59,749 bases of DNA from Bacteroidales bacterium UBA6377 (GTDB taxonomy: Bacteria > Bacteroidota > Bacteroidia > Bacteroidales > UBA932). The notes beneath the pieces are model-generated. The model did not search any database, had not been told where the DNA came from, and saw only the letters and a list, made by a program, of their open reading frames with translations. Of this stretch, positions 26,866 to 36,016 are shown in pieces. How positions within the stretch are numbered: the stretch's first letter is position 1; every line of letters begins with the position of its first letter. The stretch covers positions 1 to 59,749 of the forward strand of contig DJQV01000025.1 of NCBI GenBank assembly GCA_002438805.1. The letters run 5' to 3'. The translations under genes and the position numbers were made by a program.

Positions 26866-27885
26866 TTATTCGACCTCCCATGTTGAACCGCTGTGCAGGA
26901 GGTCATCTACACAGTGTATCTGTGATTTCATCATAACTTCCTTGACCTGATCTCGCACCCCGTCATCGTATGTGATGTCCTTCACATCGCGGATGACGCC
27001 GAGCGCCACAGGATAGTCAGGTCCTTTCATCTCAGCAAGCGCCATGTGTATGCCGATGTTGTCGGTGTGGGCATCATGGATGAGGATGTCCTCCTCCGTG
27101 AACCCGCCCTCGCCTATATGGACGGCGCGGATCTTCTTGCCGTCGTAGATGAGCCCCTTGTCACGGTTTTTGCCGAAAATCATGCGTTCGCCCTGCCTGA
27201 GGACAATCGTGTGGTCGGCCTTCACAGCTGGGTCGGAGAGATCCTTGTGGGCTCCGTCATTGAAGATCACGCAGTTGGTGAGCATCTCCATCACGGAACA
27301 GCCGTCGTGCAGGGCTGCCGCCGTCATGATCTCCTCGTTGAGCTTCAGCTCCACGTCCAGAGAACGCGCGAAGAACGTGCCCTTGGCGCCAAGCACCAGG
27401 GCTCCAGGGTTGAACGGATGCTCCACGGTGCCGTAAGGCGAAGTCTTGGTGATCGCACCGAACTTGGAAGTCGGAGAATACTGCCCCTTGGTGAGACCGT
27501 AGATCTGGTTGTTGAAGAGGATGATGTTGATGTCGATGTTGCGGCGGATGGCATGGATGAAATGGTTGCCTCCTATGGCCAGAGCATCACCGTCGCCGCA
27601 GGCCTGCCATACGGTCAGCCACGGGTTGGCGACCTTGATGCCAGTGGAGATGGCAGTCGCGCGGCCATGGATGCTGTGGAAGCCGTAGGTGTCCATATAG
27701 TAAGGAAGCCGCGAAGAGCAGCCGATGCCGGACACCACAACATACCTCTCCTTGTCATAGTTGAGAGCCTGGCTCACCTTCGGGAGAGCTCTCTGCAGGG
27801 CTGCGAGCACGGCATGGTCACCGCATCCCGGGCACCAGCGCACCTCCTGGTCACTTTTGAAGTCTTTGAATGTCAATGTTGCCAT
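26866..27885 (-). CDS. korB: 2-oxoacid:ferredoxin oxidoreductase, beta subunit (TPP-binding)
   Basis: 339 residues. Carries WCPGCGDHAVLAALQ at the N-terminus, GIGCSSRLPYYM, and the thiamine-diphosphate motif GDGDALAIGGNHFIHA ending in NNQIYGLTKGQ. With KorA it oxidises a 2-oxoacid to acyl-CoA and CO2 and reduces ferredoxin. 2-Oxoglutarate is the probable substrate given the adjacent gdhA; pyruvate or branched-chain 2-oxoacids cannot be excluded from the sequence. The start is 4 bases after korA stops. Confidence 0.92.
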   Translation of the reverse strand: MATLTFKDFKSDQEVRWCPGCGDHAVLAALQRALPKVSQALNYDKERYVVVSGIGCSSRLPYYMDTYGFHSIHGRATAISTGIKVANPWLTVWQACGDGDALAIGGNHFIHAIRRNIDINIILFNNQIYGLTKGQYSPTSKFGAITKTSPYGTVEHPFNPGALVLGAKGTFFARSLDVELKLNEEIMTAAALHDGCSVMEMLTNCVIFNDGAHKDLSDPAVKADHTIVLRQGERMIFGKNRDKGLIYDGKKIRAVHIGEGGFTEEDILIHDAHTDNIGIHMALAEMKGPDYPVALGVIRDVKDITYDDGVRDQVKEVMMKSQIHCVDDLLHSGSTWEVE

Positions 27886-27889
27886 AGTC

Positions 27890-29728
27890 TTACAGCTCTT
27901 TCTTTATCGCTTCCTCCAGCTCGCTCACGAGGAACGGCTGGCCTTGTATCTTGTTGAACTTGTGAATCTCCAGATGAGGGAACCTGGCCCTCAGATAATC
28001 GGCGAACTGCCCGCTGTTGAGCTCGCAGACAAGTATCTTCTCAAACGAGTCCAGAATCTTGCCCGTGTTTGACGGGAGCGGGTTTATGTAATCGAAGTGG
28101 ACATAAGAGACATTTTCCATCTCATGCACAGCCGACCAGATATGCCCGTATGTTCCACCCCAGCCGACGACGAGAAGCTTGCCCTGCTCCGGCCCGTGAA
28201 GGATGCTCAGCTGCGGTATGTCCTTGGCTATGCGGGCGACTTTCTCGGCACGTTCGGCAACCATCGTGGCGTGGTTGAGCGGGTCGGTGGAGAGGACCCC
28301 GTCATGGTTCTTCTCAAGCCCACCCACGCGGTGCTCCAGCCCCTTCTGCCCCGGGATTGCCCAGCGGCGCACAAGAGTCTCGGGGTCGCGCTTGAACGGG
28401 TGGAATTTCTCCCCTTCCTTGAGAATGCCCTGCACAAACGGCGGGCGGATCTCAGGATAATCCTTCATAGATGGTATCCGCCAAGGTTCAGAACCGTTGC
28501 CAAGGAATCCCTCGGAAAGCAGCAGGACAGGAGTCATGTGCTCAAGGGCTATCTTGGCGGCCTGGAAAGCGGCGTCAAAACAGTGGGCCGGGGAATGGGC
28601 GGCGATCACCGCCATCGGGCACTCCCCGTTGCGCCCGTAGAGGGCCTGGTTGAGGTCGGACTGCTCCGTCTTGGTCGGAAGTCCCGTGGACGGACCGCCT
28701 CTCTGGACATCGATGACCACAAGAGGAAGCTCGGCCATCACGGCGAGTCCCATGGCTTCCGACTTCAGAGAAAGTCCAGGCCCCGAAGTGGTGGTCACCG
28801 CAAGGTTGCCCGCGAAAGAGGCACCGATGGCAGTACAGATTCCGGCAATCTCGTCCTCCGCCTGCAATGTCTTGGCTCCAAGGCTCTTATGGATCGCGAG
28901 TTCCTCAAGTATGGCAGTGGCCGGCGTGATCGGATAAGAACCGCAGAAAAGCGGCAGTCCGGACTTCTCGGAAGCAGCCAGAAGCCCCCAGGCGGTGGCC
29001 TGGTTGCCGGTGATGTTGCGGTACGTACCCTTGGCGAGATTTTTCACCGGCTCCACGGTGTAGGTGTTGGCTATTATCTGGAGGTTGGCCGCGTAGTTGA
29101 AGCCGTCCTTGAGGACTTTCTTGTTCGGCTCTATGACCTCCGGATGTTTCTTTGAGAACTTCTTCTCAAGATAGTTGAAGATATATTCAAGCGGACGGTT
29201 GTAGATGAAGCAGGCCATGCCGAGAGTGAACATGTTCTTGCACTTGAGGATGGCCTTGTTGTCCATCCCGCTGTCCTTGAGACTCTCGTGTGTGAGGGTC
29301 GTGATAGGTGCAGCGATGATAGTCCTGTCCTCTACCCCGAGTTCTCTGAACGGGTCGTCGGTAGTGAAACCGGCTTTCTCCATGCCCGCCTGATCAAAGG
29401 CGTCCTGGTCCACCAGGATCATCGCGTGGCGCTTGCACCACTTGGCGTTGGTCTTGAGCGCCGCCGGGTTCATGGCCACGAGCAGGTCACAGAAATCCCC
29501 CGGCGTGGAGACCTTGGAACAGCCTATGTGGATCTGGAAACCGGAAACGCCGGAGACGGTGCCATGAGGCGCGCGGATTTCGGCGGGATAGTCCGGAAAG
29601 GTCGACAGTCCATTGCCGTAGATGGCTGACATATCTGCAAAAAGAGATCCGGTGAGTTGCATTCCATCACCCGAATCTCCAGCAAATCTGATCACCACAT
29701 CCTTGGCGTCAATGATTTTATGTTGCAT
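27890..29728 (-). CDS. korA: 2-oxoacid:ferredoxin oxidoreductase, fused gamma-alpha subunit
   Basis: 612 residues. The first 190 or so form the gamma (CoA-binding) domain (RFAGDSGDGMQLTG, APHGTVSGVSGFQIHIG); the rest is the alpha pyrimidine-binding and C-terminal transketolase-like part (GSYPITPATAILEEL, AEDEIAGICTAIGASFAG, TTTSGPGLSLKSEAMGLAV). The fused gamma-alpha layout is normal for KorA in Bacteroidota. It starts the korA-korB-gdhA unit. The 77 bases upstream contain the ompH terminator and a TAACTTTTG sequence that may be an imperfect -7 box. Confidence 0.93.
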   Translation of the reverse strand: MQHKIIDAKDVVIRFAGDSGDGMQLTGSLFADMSAIYGNGLSTFPDYPAEIRAPHGTVSGVSGFQIHIGCSKVSTPGDFCDLLVAMNPAALKTNAKWCKRHAMILVDQDAFDQAGMEKAGFTTDDPFRELGVEDRTIIAAPITTLTHESLKDSGMDNKAILKCKNMFTLGMACFIYNRPLEYIFNYLEKKFSKKHPEVIEPNKKVLKDGFNYAANLQIIANTYTVEPVKNLAKGTYRNITGNQATAWGLLAASEKSGLPLFCGSYPITPATAILEELAIHKSLGAKTLQAEDEIAGICTAIGASFAGNLAVTTTSGPGLSLKSEAMGLAVMAELPLVVIDVQRGGPSTGLPTKTEQSDLNQALYGRNGECPMAVIAAHSPAHCFDAAFQAAKIALEHMTPVLLLSEGFLGNGSEPWRIPSMKDYPEIRPPFVQGILKEGEKFHPFKRDPETLVRRWAIPGQKGLEHRVGGLEKNHDGVLSTDPLNHATMVAERAEKVARIAKDIPQLSILHGPEQGKLLVVGWGGTYGHIWSAVHEMENVSYVHFDYINPLPSNTGKILDSFEKILVCELNSGQFADYLRARFPHLEIHKFNKIQGQPFLVSELEEAIKKEL

Positions 29729-29756
29729 TACAAAAGTTAATTGGTGTAGTTTCAGT

Positions 29757-29790
29757 GCAAAAGGCCCCGCCTCCCTTGGGGCAGGGCCGA
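29757..29790 (-). terminator. Terminator after ompH
   Basis: On the minus strand a GGCCCTGCCCC / GGCGGGGCC hairpin around 29,763-29,788 runs into TTTTGC. It closes the nadK-uppS-bamA-ompH unit. Confidence 0.7.
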
Positions 29791-29805
29791 TGAAGTGTGG
29801 TCTCG

Positions 29806-30387
29806 CTAGTTTGCAGCCGTCGTCTGCCCCTGCTGCTGGGCCTGAAGCTCTGCCTGAAGAGATTCAAGGGTGCGGTCATCGGCTATGCCGAGAGCCTTGC
29901 GTGCAAGAGGAGTAAGATCCGTGCTCTGTGTGTCATCGTAATACATCAGAGAGCCGACATCGAACACATAGACATATCCACCCTGCTTGGCGAGGTCCTT
30001 CACTGTATCCTGGGCCTTCTTGACGATAGGGGCCATCAGAGTCTGCTGCTGCTGCTGAAGCTCGGCATCGACTGTCTGGCCGAACTCCTGAATACGCTGC
30101 TGGATCTCCTGGATCTCCTTAGTCTTGCTGTCCCTAATTGCGGCAGTCCAAGTGTTGGCCTTGGCCTCATATTGGCTGTATTTGGTGTTGAACTCATCAA
30201 CCATGGCCTGATAAGTCTCCTGGGCCTCCTTGCTTGAGGCTGCCATGGTGGCGCGGGCCTTGTCGGCCTCCGGGCTGAGCTGTACAAGCTCTGAGAAATT
30301 GACATGGGCAAATTTCGGCTGGGCCGCAGCTGAAATCGCGACGAGCGCCGAAGCGGCGATCAAAAGAATCTTTTTCATATAATTCAT
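29806..30387 (-). CDS. OmpH/Skp-family periplasmic chaperone
   Basis: 193 residues with a signal peptide (MKKILLIAASALVAISAAAQ). The mature part starts FAHVNFSELVQLSPEADKA and continues as a long charged coiled coil with Gln-rich stretches, as in Skp, a holdase for unfolded outer-membrane proteins. It lies 3 bases after bamA, the usual Bacteroidota arrangement. A second OmpH-type gene, with a lipobox, lies at 35,390. Confidence 0.88.
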   Translation of the reverse strand: MNYMKKILLIAASALVAISAAAQPKFAHVNFSELVQLSPEADKARATMAASSKEAQETYQAMVDEFNTKYSQYEAKANTWTAAIRDSKTKEIQEIQQRIQEFGQTVDAELQQQQQTLMAPIVKKAQDTVKDLAKQGGYVYVFDVGSLMYYDDTQSTDLTPLARKALGIADDRTLESLQAELQAQQQGQTTAAN

Positions 30388-30390
30388 ACT

Positions 30391-32970
30391 TTAAAATTGT
30401 TGTCCAATCACGAAGTGGAACTGGCTGCGCTTGCTTGAATCCGTGGTGTCGAATCCGTAGCCCCAGTCCACACCGAGCAGTCCGACCATCGGAAGGAAGA
30501 TGCGAACACCCACGCCGGCGCTGCGTTTGATCTGGAAAGGATTGAACTTTCTGATGTCAGACCAGGCATTGCCGCCCTCAAGGAAGCCGAGGACATAGAT
30601 GGTGGATGTCGGCTGAAGTATGACAGGGTAGCGCAACTCCACGGTGAATTTGTCGTAGACATTACCGGCGTAGGCATAGCCGGTGGAATTGTATGTGGAC
30701 GGCTCGTACGGGGTGAGAGAGTAGTTCTCGTAGCCACGAAGGGAAATCACTTCCGAACCGTAGGTGTTGTAGCCGGACATTCCGTCACCACCGAGGAGGA
30801 AGCCCTCAAATGGAGAATATCCCCAGTTTCTGTTGTAGTAGCCGAGATAACCGAACTGCGCTCTGGTCATCAAGACGAGATCCCCGACAAGCTTGGTGTA
30901 TGTAGCACCGGAAACTTTCCATTTGTGGTACTCGATCCACTTGTAGCGCTGCTTGGAAGTCCAGTTGTTATAGTTGACATCCTTGTAACTGCCCACAGAG
31001 AATCTGTTGCCGTCGCTGTCGTAGTCGTATTTACGGAAAAGAGAGAACGGCGGAGTCAACTGCAGCGAGAAGGAGAAGTCCGAGCCGGTACGCGGATATA
31101 TCTGCTGGTCAGTGGAGTTGCGCACAAGACTCAGGGAATAGTTGATATTGTTGGCTATACCGTCATCGAAGATGAAGTAGCCCGAGTACCAGTTGGTCAA
31201 CTTATATGACTGCCAGTTGAGGCCGTTGTACAGCACGAAGTAGCTGTCAGGCCACTTGAGACGCGTACCGAGTGAGGCGGAGAAGCCGAAGACCTCCATC
31301 TGACGGTCGTTGCTGAGGAAGTTGAGCGCCAGATAAGAATTGGTCTGGCGGGTATAGTAGGCGCCGAGATTGAGTGACGTCGGCTTCTTGCCGAAAAGCC
31401 AAGGTTCTGTGAAGTTGGCAGTGAGCGCCGTGTAATATGTACCGTTGGTCTGGAAGCGGAACGCCAGATTCTGGGCATCGCCAAGCGGTACCGGACGCCA
31501 AGCGCTCTTGTCGAAGAAACGCTGGGTCGAGAAATTGTTGAAGCTGACGCCGACCGTGGCCACGAAAGTCCTTCCGCCCCATCCGCCTGAGACCTCAAGC
31601 TGCGAAGAAGGTTTCTCAGTCACATTATATATGATATCTACGGTGTTGTCAAGCGGGTTCGTGACCATAGAGTAACCGGTCCCCTGCTGCATTATGGCCT
31701 CGGCATCGAACTGGCCAAGAGAAGCGATTTCCCTGATGGAGCGCTCGAAGTCACTCTGGCTGAAAAGGTAGCCCGGACGGGTGAAGATCTGGCGGCGGAC
31801 CACCTTCTCGTTGGTGAGGTCGTTGCCGTTGATCACGATGTCGCCGATCGTGGCCTGCTTGCCCTCGGAAATTCGCATCTCCACATCGACGGAGTCGTTC
31901 TGGATGTTTGTCTCCACAGGATTGATCTGGAAGAACAGGTAACCGTTGTCACGGTAGAGCTTGGACACGTCGTAGTCGGTCTGCTTGCCTCCGCCGTAGA
32001 GCCTTTTCTCCATGGTGACCTTGTCATAGACATCGCCCTTGTTGATGGCGAGCACCTGGTTGAGAGCGTCGGAAGAGTAAACGGAGTTGCCGGTCCAGCT
32101 GATGTTGCGGAAGTAGTATTTGTCGCCCTCGTCGAAGACGATGTCGATGCCCAGACGGTTCGGTGCCACGTAGTAGACGGAGTCGCGGACGATCCTGGCA
32201 TCGCGGTAGCCTGCCTCGTTGAACGCGGCGAGCGCGCCCTTCTTGTCGTTGAGGTACTCTTTCTCGTTAAACTTCTTGCTGTTGAAGAAGTTGTAGAACT
32301 TGTTGGACTTCGTCTTCTTCATGGAGCGGGCGAGCTTGTAGTCGGAGACGTGCTCGTTGCCGATGAAGTTGATGTCACGCACCTTGATCTTCTGGCCCTT
32401 GTTGACGGCGAAGTTGACCCTGATGGCGTTGCGGATGATGGTGTCCTTCGTGACCTCGGCGTTGACCTCGCAGAGCAGGAAACCTTTCTCGGCGAAGTAG
32501 CGCTTGATGATGTCGGAGGTTGTCTTCTCCACGTATTCGGAAAACTCCCCACCTCGGCGCAGGTTCACCCTCTCCTGGATGTCCTTCCTCTCTCCGGACT
32601 TCACGCCGGAAAAGGTCCAGCTGGACACCCTCGGACGCTCCTTGACACGGATTGTGAAATAGGCTGAATCCCTCCCGGCACTCAGGCTGTCTATGGTGAT
32701 GGAGACGTCTTCAAAGTAGCGCTGGAGCCACAGGCGCCTGACGATGTTGGTCATGGCCTCTCCCGGCACGGTCACTTCCATTCCTTTCTGGAGGCCGGCG
32801 TGGGAGATGATCTGCTGGTCACGGTAATATGTGTTGCCCTCTACGCTGATTCCTCCGACCCTGTAGGTGCGGGGATGATTGTAATCCACTTCTACACCCG
32901 ATTCCTGCGCACCTGCTGCGGCGCCCGTAAGAATCAGAACCAAAATGGCAAGTATCCGTCCTATCTTCAT
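30391..32970 (-). CDS. bamA: Outer-membrane protein assembly factor BamA
   Basis: 859 residues: signal peptide (ILAILVLILTGAAAGAQ), POTRA repeats to about residue 430 (YRVGGISVEGNTYYRDQQI, IKVRDINFIGNEHVSDYKL, YYFRNISWTGNSVYSSDAL, ATIGDIVINGNDLTNEKVV), then a 16-strand Omp85 barrel ending FHFVIGQQF. It folds and inserts beta-barrel proteins, with BamD (found at 40,404). The gene has its own TATATTTG box in the 31-base gap after uppS and is followed at once by ompH. Confidence 0.96.
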   Translation of the reverse strand: MKIGRILAILVLILTGAAAGAQESGVEVDYNHPRTYRVGGISVEGNTYYRDQQIISHAGLQKGMEVTVPGEAMTNIVRRLWLQRYFEDVSITIDSLSAGRDSAYFTIRVKERPRVSSWTFSGVKSGERKDIQERVNLRRGGEFSEYVEKTTSDIIKRYFAEKGFLLCEVNAEVTKDTIIRNAIRVNFAVNKGQKIKVRDINFIGNEHVSDYKLARSMKKTKSNKFYNFFNSKKFNEKEYLNDKKGALAAFNEAGYRDARIVRDSVYYVAPNRLGIDIVFDEGDKYYFRNISWTGNSVYSSDALNQVLAINKGDVYDKVTMEKRLYGGGKQTDYDVSKLYRDNGYLFFQINPVETNIQNDSVDVEMRISEGKQATIGDIVINGNDLTNEKVVRRQIFTRPGYLFSQSDFERSIREIASLGQFDAEAIMQQGTGYSMVTNPLDNTVDIIYNVTEKPSSQLEVSGGWGGRTFVATVGVSFNNFSTQRFFDKSAWRPVPLGDAQNLAFRFQTNGTYYTALTANFTEPWLFGKKPTSLNLGAYYTRQTNSYLALNFLSNDRQMEVFGFSASLGTRLKWPDSYFVLYNGLNWQSYKLTNWYSGYFIFDDGIANNINYSLSLVRNSTDQQIYPRTGSDFSFSLQLTPPFSLFRKYDYDSDGNRFSVGSYKDVNYNNWTSKQRYKWIEYHKWKVSGATYTKLVGDLVLMTRAQFGYLGYYNRNWGYSPFEGFLLGGDGMSGYNTYGSEVISLRGYENYSLTPYEPSTYNSTGYAYAGNVYDKFTVELRYPVILQPTSTIYVLGFLEGGNAWSDIRKFNPFQIKRSAGVGVRIFLPMVGLLGVDWGYGFDTTDSSKRSQFHFVIGQQF

Positions 32971-32987
32971 CTTAAATCAATAATTCA

Positions 32988-32995
32988 CAAATATA
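32988..32995 (-). promoter_or_regulatory. -7 promoter box TATATTTG before bamA
   Basis: Minus-strand TATATTTG in the gap between uppS and bamA ends 17 bases before the bamA ATG, suggesting bamA-ompH can be transcribed apart from nadK-uppS. Confidence 0.5.
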
Positions 32996-33001
32996 GACCA
33001 A

Positions 33002-33715
33002 TTATTTGACTTTTCCGAACCTGCGGTCACGCGAGGCATACTCCTCCAGCGCAGCCAAGTACTCCTCCCGGCGGAAATCCGGCCAGAGAGTATCGGTGAA
33101 CACGAATTCCGTATAGGCCGTCTGCCAAAGCAGGTAATTGCTGATCCGCTCCTCTCCTGAAGTACGTATCAGCAGATCGGGGTCCGGAATCCCGCCGGTC
33201 ACCAGATAACGGGAGAATTCCTCCGCTCCTATCCGGAGACCGGGGTGTTCAATCAAATCGTGTGCCATCTTCCGCGCAGCCTGAAGTATGTCCCAGCGGC
33301 CGCTGTAACTGAGGAACAGTATCATCGTCAGGTCTTTTCCCTCTGAAGTGGCAGCCATTATCCTGTCTATCACTGCATTGAGAGAGTCTGAGAGCCTCGC
33401 CCTGTCACCAAGCACCATGAAGCGCACCCCGTGGCCGAGGAACGTCGGGAGCTCGTTCTCCATTGCCCTGCACATCAGCTCCATGAGGGTGTTCACCTCA
33501 TCAGCCGGCCTCCCCCAGTTCTCTTCGGAGAAGGCGAAGAAGGACACATATTCAATGCCCAGCTCCGCCGATGTCTCCATGACGGCACGGACGCTCTCGA
33601 CGCCCTCAAAATGGCCGTAGACTCTCTCTTTCCCCCTCTGCTTGGCCCATCTTCCGTTGCCGTCCATGATGAGCGAGACGTGACGGGGCAGTTTCCCCTG
33701 TTGTATCATAATCAT
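33002..33715 (-). CDS. uppS: Isoprenyl transferase (undecaprenyl diphosphate synthase)
   Basis: 237 residues from the ATG at 33,715, chosen because it overlaps the nadK stop as ATGA; an ATG 6 bases later is nearly as good. HVSLIMDGNGRWAKQ is the cis-prenyltransferase signature with the catalytic Asp, and TSGEERISNYLLWQTAYTEF is the conserved C-terminal isopentenyl-diphosphate site. It makes the C55 lipid carrier for peptidoglycan and surface glycans. Confidence 0.94.
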   Translation of the reverse strand: MIMIQQGKLPRHVSLIMDGNGRWAKQRGKERVYGHFEGVESVRAVMETSAELGIEYVSFFAFSEENWGRPADEVNTLMELMCRAMENELPTFLGHGVRFMVLGDRARLSDSLNAVIDRIMAATSEGKDLTMILFLSYSGRWDILQAARKMAHDLIEHPGLRIGAEEFSRYLVTGGIPDPDLLIRTSGEERISNYLLWQTAYTEFVFTDTLWPDFRREEYLAALEEYASRDRRFGKVK

Positions 33716-34536
33716 GATGTTTCGTTGCTGTTGCGCACGTCCTCGCCCCATAGAAGCCTGGTACGCAGCGCGTTTATGAAATTGGGCCTGCCGAAGCTCA
33801 GGCGTTTGAGACTCTGCGGCGCCGCGCATACCTCGATCCTGGCTCCGGCGGGGATGTGGCAGGTGCGGTTGTCCACGGAAAACGCCACGCTCTGCTCCCT
33901 GGAATGGAAACTGATGGCGATGCGCGAGGTCCGGGGCACCACGAGCGGGCGCACGTTGAGGTTGTGCGGGGAGACGGGGGCCACTATGAACACTCCGGCA
34001 TCAGGAGTACAGATCGGGCCGCCCGCGCTCAGGGAATAAGCGGTGGAGCCTGTGCTCGTGGCGACAAGCAAGCCGTCGGCCCACCATATGGGGAGCCTCT
34101 CCCCGTCCAGTTCCACGTCCACCCCCAGCATCGAAGCGCCGACACGCGAGACCACCGTCTCGTTGAGCGCATACGGCCAGAAAACATCCGGCAGAGCCAC
34201 ATCCGCACTCACCCGGAGGAGATCCCTGTGCTCGATCCGGAACTCCCCTCCCCTAATGGCGGAGGGCATATCCTCGGGGCGGCATTCCGAAAGGAAACCG
34301 AGCCTGCCCAGATTGACCCCGAGCACCGGCAGGGACGCAGGTACGGCTATACGCGCGGCCGAGAGGAAAGTCCCGTCGCCGCCGAGGCTCAGAAGGGCGT
34401 CAGTGCCGGGGCGCACATCCGCGGCCGTGTGCACCCGATACACCCCGGACCCGTCCGCCTCCAGAGCGCAGATCATCTCCCGGACACGCGGGTCATCCCA
34501 AAGACCATCCTTCTTTATATAGCCTGCAAATAACAT
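33712..34536 (-). CDS. nadK: NAD kinase
   Basis: 274 residues. It phosphorylates NAD to NADP. LLSLGGDGTFLSAAR is the invariant GGDGT nucleotide motif, and VATSTGSTAYSLSAGGPI the second conserved loop. The start at 34,536 was chosen because a TAAATTTG box ends 9 bases before it; an ATG 21 bases upstream would lie inside that box. Divergent from pdxJ, and first gene of the nadK-uppS-bamA-ompH cluster. Confidence 0.94.
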   Translation of the reverse strand: MLFAGYIKKDGLWDDPRVREMICALEADGSGVYRVHTAADVRPGTDALLSLGGDGTFLSAARIAVPASLPVLGVNLGRLGFLSECRPEDMPSAIRGGEFRIEHRDLLRVSADVALPDVFWPYALNETVVSRVGASMLGVDVELDGERLPIWWADGLLVATSTGSTAYSLSAGGPICTPDAGVFIVAPVSPHNLNVRPLVVPRTSRIAISFHSREQSVAFSVDNRTCHIPAGARIEVCAAPQSLKRLSFGRPNFINALRTRLLWGEDVRNSNETS

Positions 34537-34545
34537 AACAAACGC

Positions 34546-34553
34546 CAAATTTA
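34546..34553 (-). promoter_or_regulatory. -7 promoter box TAAATTTG for nadK
   Basis: Minus-strand TAAATTTG ends 9 bases before the nadK ATG, predicting a very short or absent leader. Confidence 0.5.
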
Positions 34554-34575
34554 GCACATTTATTACAATTATTGT

Positions 34576-34583
34576 TACTTTTG
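34576..34583 (+). promoter_or_regulatory. -7 promoter box TACTTTTG for pdxJ
   Basis: Plus-strand TACTTTTG matches TAnnTTTG 25 bases before the pdxJ ATG; a TTTA about 22 bases upstream is a poor -33 candidate. The two divergent boxes are only 22 bases apart. Confidence 0.5.
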
Positions 34584-34608
34584 CAACTTAGATAAAGTCT
34601 TATAAAAG

Positions 34609-35325
34609 ATGACACGGTTAAGTGTAAACATCAACAAGATCGCCCTGCTGCGCAATGCGCGCGGCGGCAACATGCCGGACGTGCTCAAGGCCGCACTCGA
34701 CTGCGAGCGCTTCGGCGCCGAAGGCATCACCGTCCACCCAAGGCCGGACGAGAGGCATATACGCTACTCCGACGTGCGTATGCTGCGCCCGCGGATCAAG
34801 ACGGAATTCAATATCGAGGGCAACCCGACGGGCAGCTTCTGCGCCCTCGTCTGCGAAGTGGTGCCGGACCAGGTGACCCTCGTCCCTGACGCACCCGACG
34901 CCCTGACCTCCAATGCCGGCTGGGACACGGTAAAAAACTACGCTTTCCTCAGCCGGATATGCGCCTCCTTCAAAGCAAGGGGAATCAGGACATCCATTTT
35001 CATCGATCCGGACCCGGCCATGGCCGAGGGTGCCCTGAAGTGCGGGGCCGACAGGGTGGAACTGTACACGGCAGCCTACGCCGCCGAATACGCAGAGGAC
35101 AAGGAGAAGGCCATAGCCCCATACCTCGAGACAGCGGAGAAAGCCAGGGAAATCGGGCTCGGACTCAACGCCGGCCACGATCTCTCGCTTGAGAATCTAC
35201 AGTATTTCATCCACACCATCCCGTGGACGGATGAGGTGAGCATCGGGCACGCCCTTATCTGCGATGCCCTGTACATGGGGCTTGAGACTACCATCCACAA
35301 GTACCTCGAAGCCACCATGGGCTGA
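34609..35325 (+). CDS. pdxJ: Pyridoxine 5'-phosphate synthase
   Basis: 238 residues. It condenses 1-deoxyxylulose 5-phosphate with 3-amino-2-oxopropyl phosphate in vitamin B6 synthesis. LSVNINKIALLRNARGG at the N-terminus, GITVHPRPDERHIRYSDV, and EVSIGHALICDALYMGLE near the C-terminus are typical; the His in the HPRPDERHI segment and the conserved Glu residues are present. Next to nadK in the divergent direction, an arrangement common in Bacteroidales. Confidence 0.95.
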   Translation: MTRLSVNINKIALLRNARGGNMPDVLKAALDCERFGAEGITVHPRPDERHIRYSDVRMLRPRIKTEFNIEGNPTGSFCALVCEVVPDQVTLVPDAPDALTSNAGWDTVKNYAFLSRICASFKARGIRTSIFIDPDPAMAEGALKCGADRVELYTAAYAAEYAEDKEKAIAPYLETAEKAREIGLGLNAGHDLSLENLQYFIHTIPWTDEVSIGHALICDALYMGLETTIHKYLEATMG

Positions 35326-35343
35326 GATGTCAGATTTTTTGCT

Positions 35344-35351
35344 TACCTTTG
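35344..35351 (+). promoter_or_regulatory. -7 promoter box TACCTTTG before the lipoprotein OmpH gene
   Basis: TACCTTTG ends 38 bases before the ATG at 35,390. No -33 TTTG is found at 19-21 bases. Confidence 0.45.
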
Positions 35352-35389
35352 CAGGTTGACCCACGACAAAAAAGAAAAATTAACATAAA

Positions 35390-36010
35390 ATGAACAAGAT
35401 TTCCCTTATCCTCGGCGCCGGTTCGCTCGCAGCGGCCCTCGCTCTCACATCCTGCAACCAGGCAGGCAGCACACAGTCAGGCGACGCAGCGGCCGAAAAC
35501 ACTCCGGCAGCCGCACAGTCCGGAGCCATCGTATACTTCAACATGGACCGCATCATCAGCGAGTACGACATGGCCAATGACCTGCGCAGCGTTGTGGAGA
35601 CCAAGGTCAACAGCATCGACCAGGAGGTGACCCGCAGGGGCACCAAGCTCGAGAAGGATATCAAGGCGTTCCAGGACAAGATCAACAAGGGGCTCATGAC
35701 GCAGTCCGTGGCCGAATCCCAGAACCAGAAGCTCCTCCAGCAGCAGAACAGTTTCCAGACCTACGCAGCCCAGAAGCAGCAGGAGATCGCCGAGGAGCAG
35801 CAGGTGATGATGAACCAGATCGCCGACGCGATCAACTCCTACATCGCAGAATTCAACGCAGACAAGAAATACGCCCTCATCCTTGCCACCCAAGGGGACA
35901 TCATCTCCCTGCCGGTAGTGACCGGTTCTCCTGAACTCGACATCACCGACACCCTTCTTGAAGGTCTCAACGCAGCTTACGTCAAGACAAAAGGCAAGAA
36001 ATCAGAATAA
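35390..36010 (+). CDS. OmpH/Skp-like lipoprotein
   Basis: 206 residues. Unlike the bamA-linked paralogue it carries a lipobox (LALTSC, Cys22). After a Ser/Ala/Gly spacer, IVYFNMDRIISEYDMANDL opens a Skp-like coiled coil (QDKINKGLMTQSVAESQNQK, then a Gln/Glu-rich stretch). It would be a membrane-anchored periplasmic chaperone. It is followed 6 bases later by a glycosyltransferase, so it heads a three-gene unit. Confidence 0.85.
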   Translation: MNKISLILGAGSLAAALALTSCNQAGSTQSGDAAAENTPAAAQSGAIVYFNMDRIISEYDMANDLRSVVETKVNSIDQEVTRRGTKLEKDIKAFQDKINKGLMTQSVAESQNQKLLQQQNSFQTYAAQKQQEIAEEQQVMMNQIADAINSYIAEFNADKKYALILATQGDIISLPVVTGSPELDITDTLLEGLNAAYVKTKGKKSE

Positions 36011-36016
36011 AAGGCC

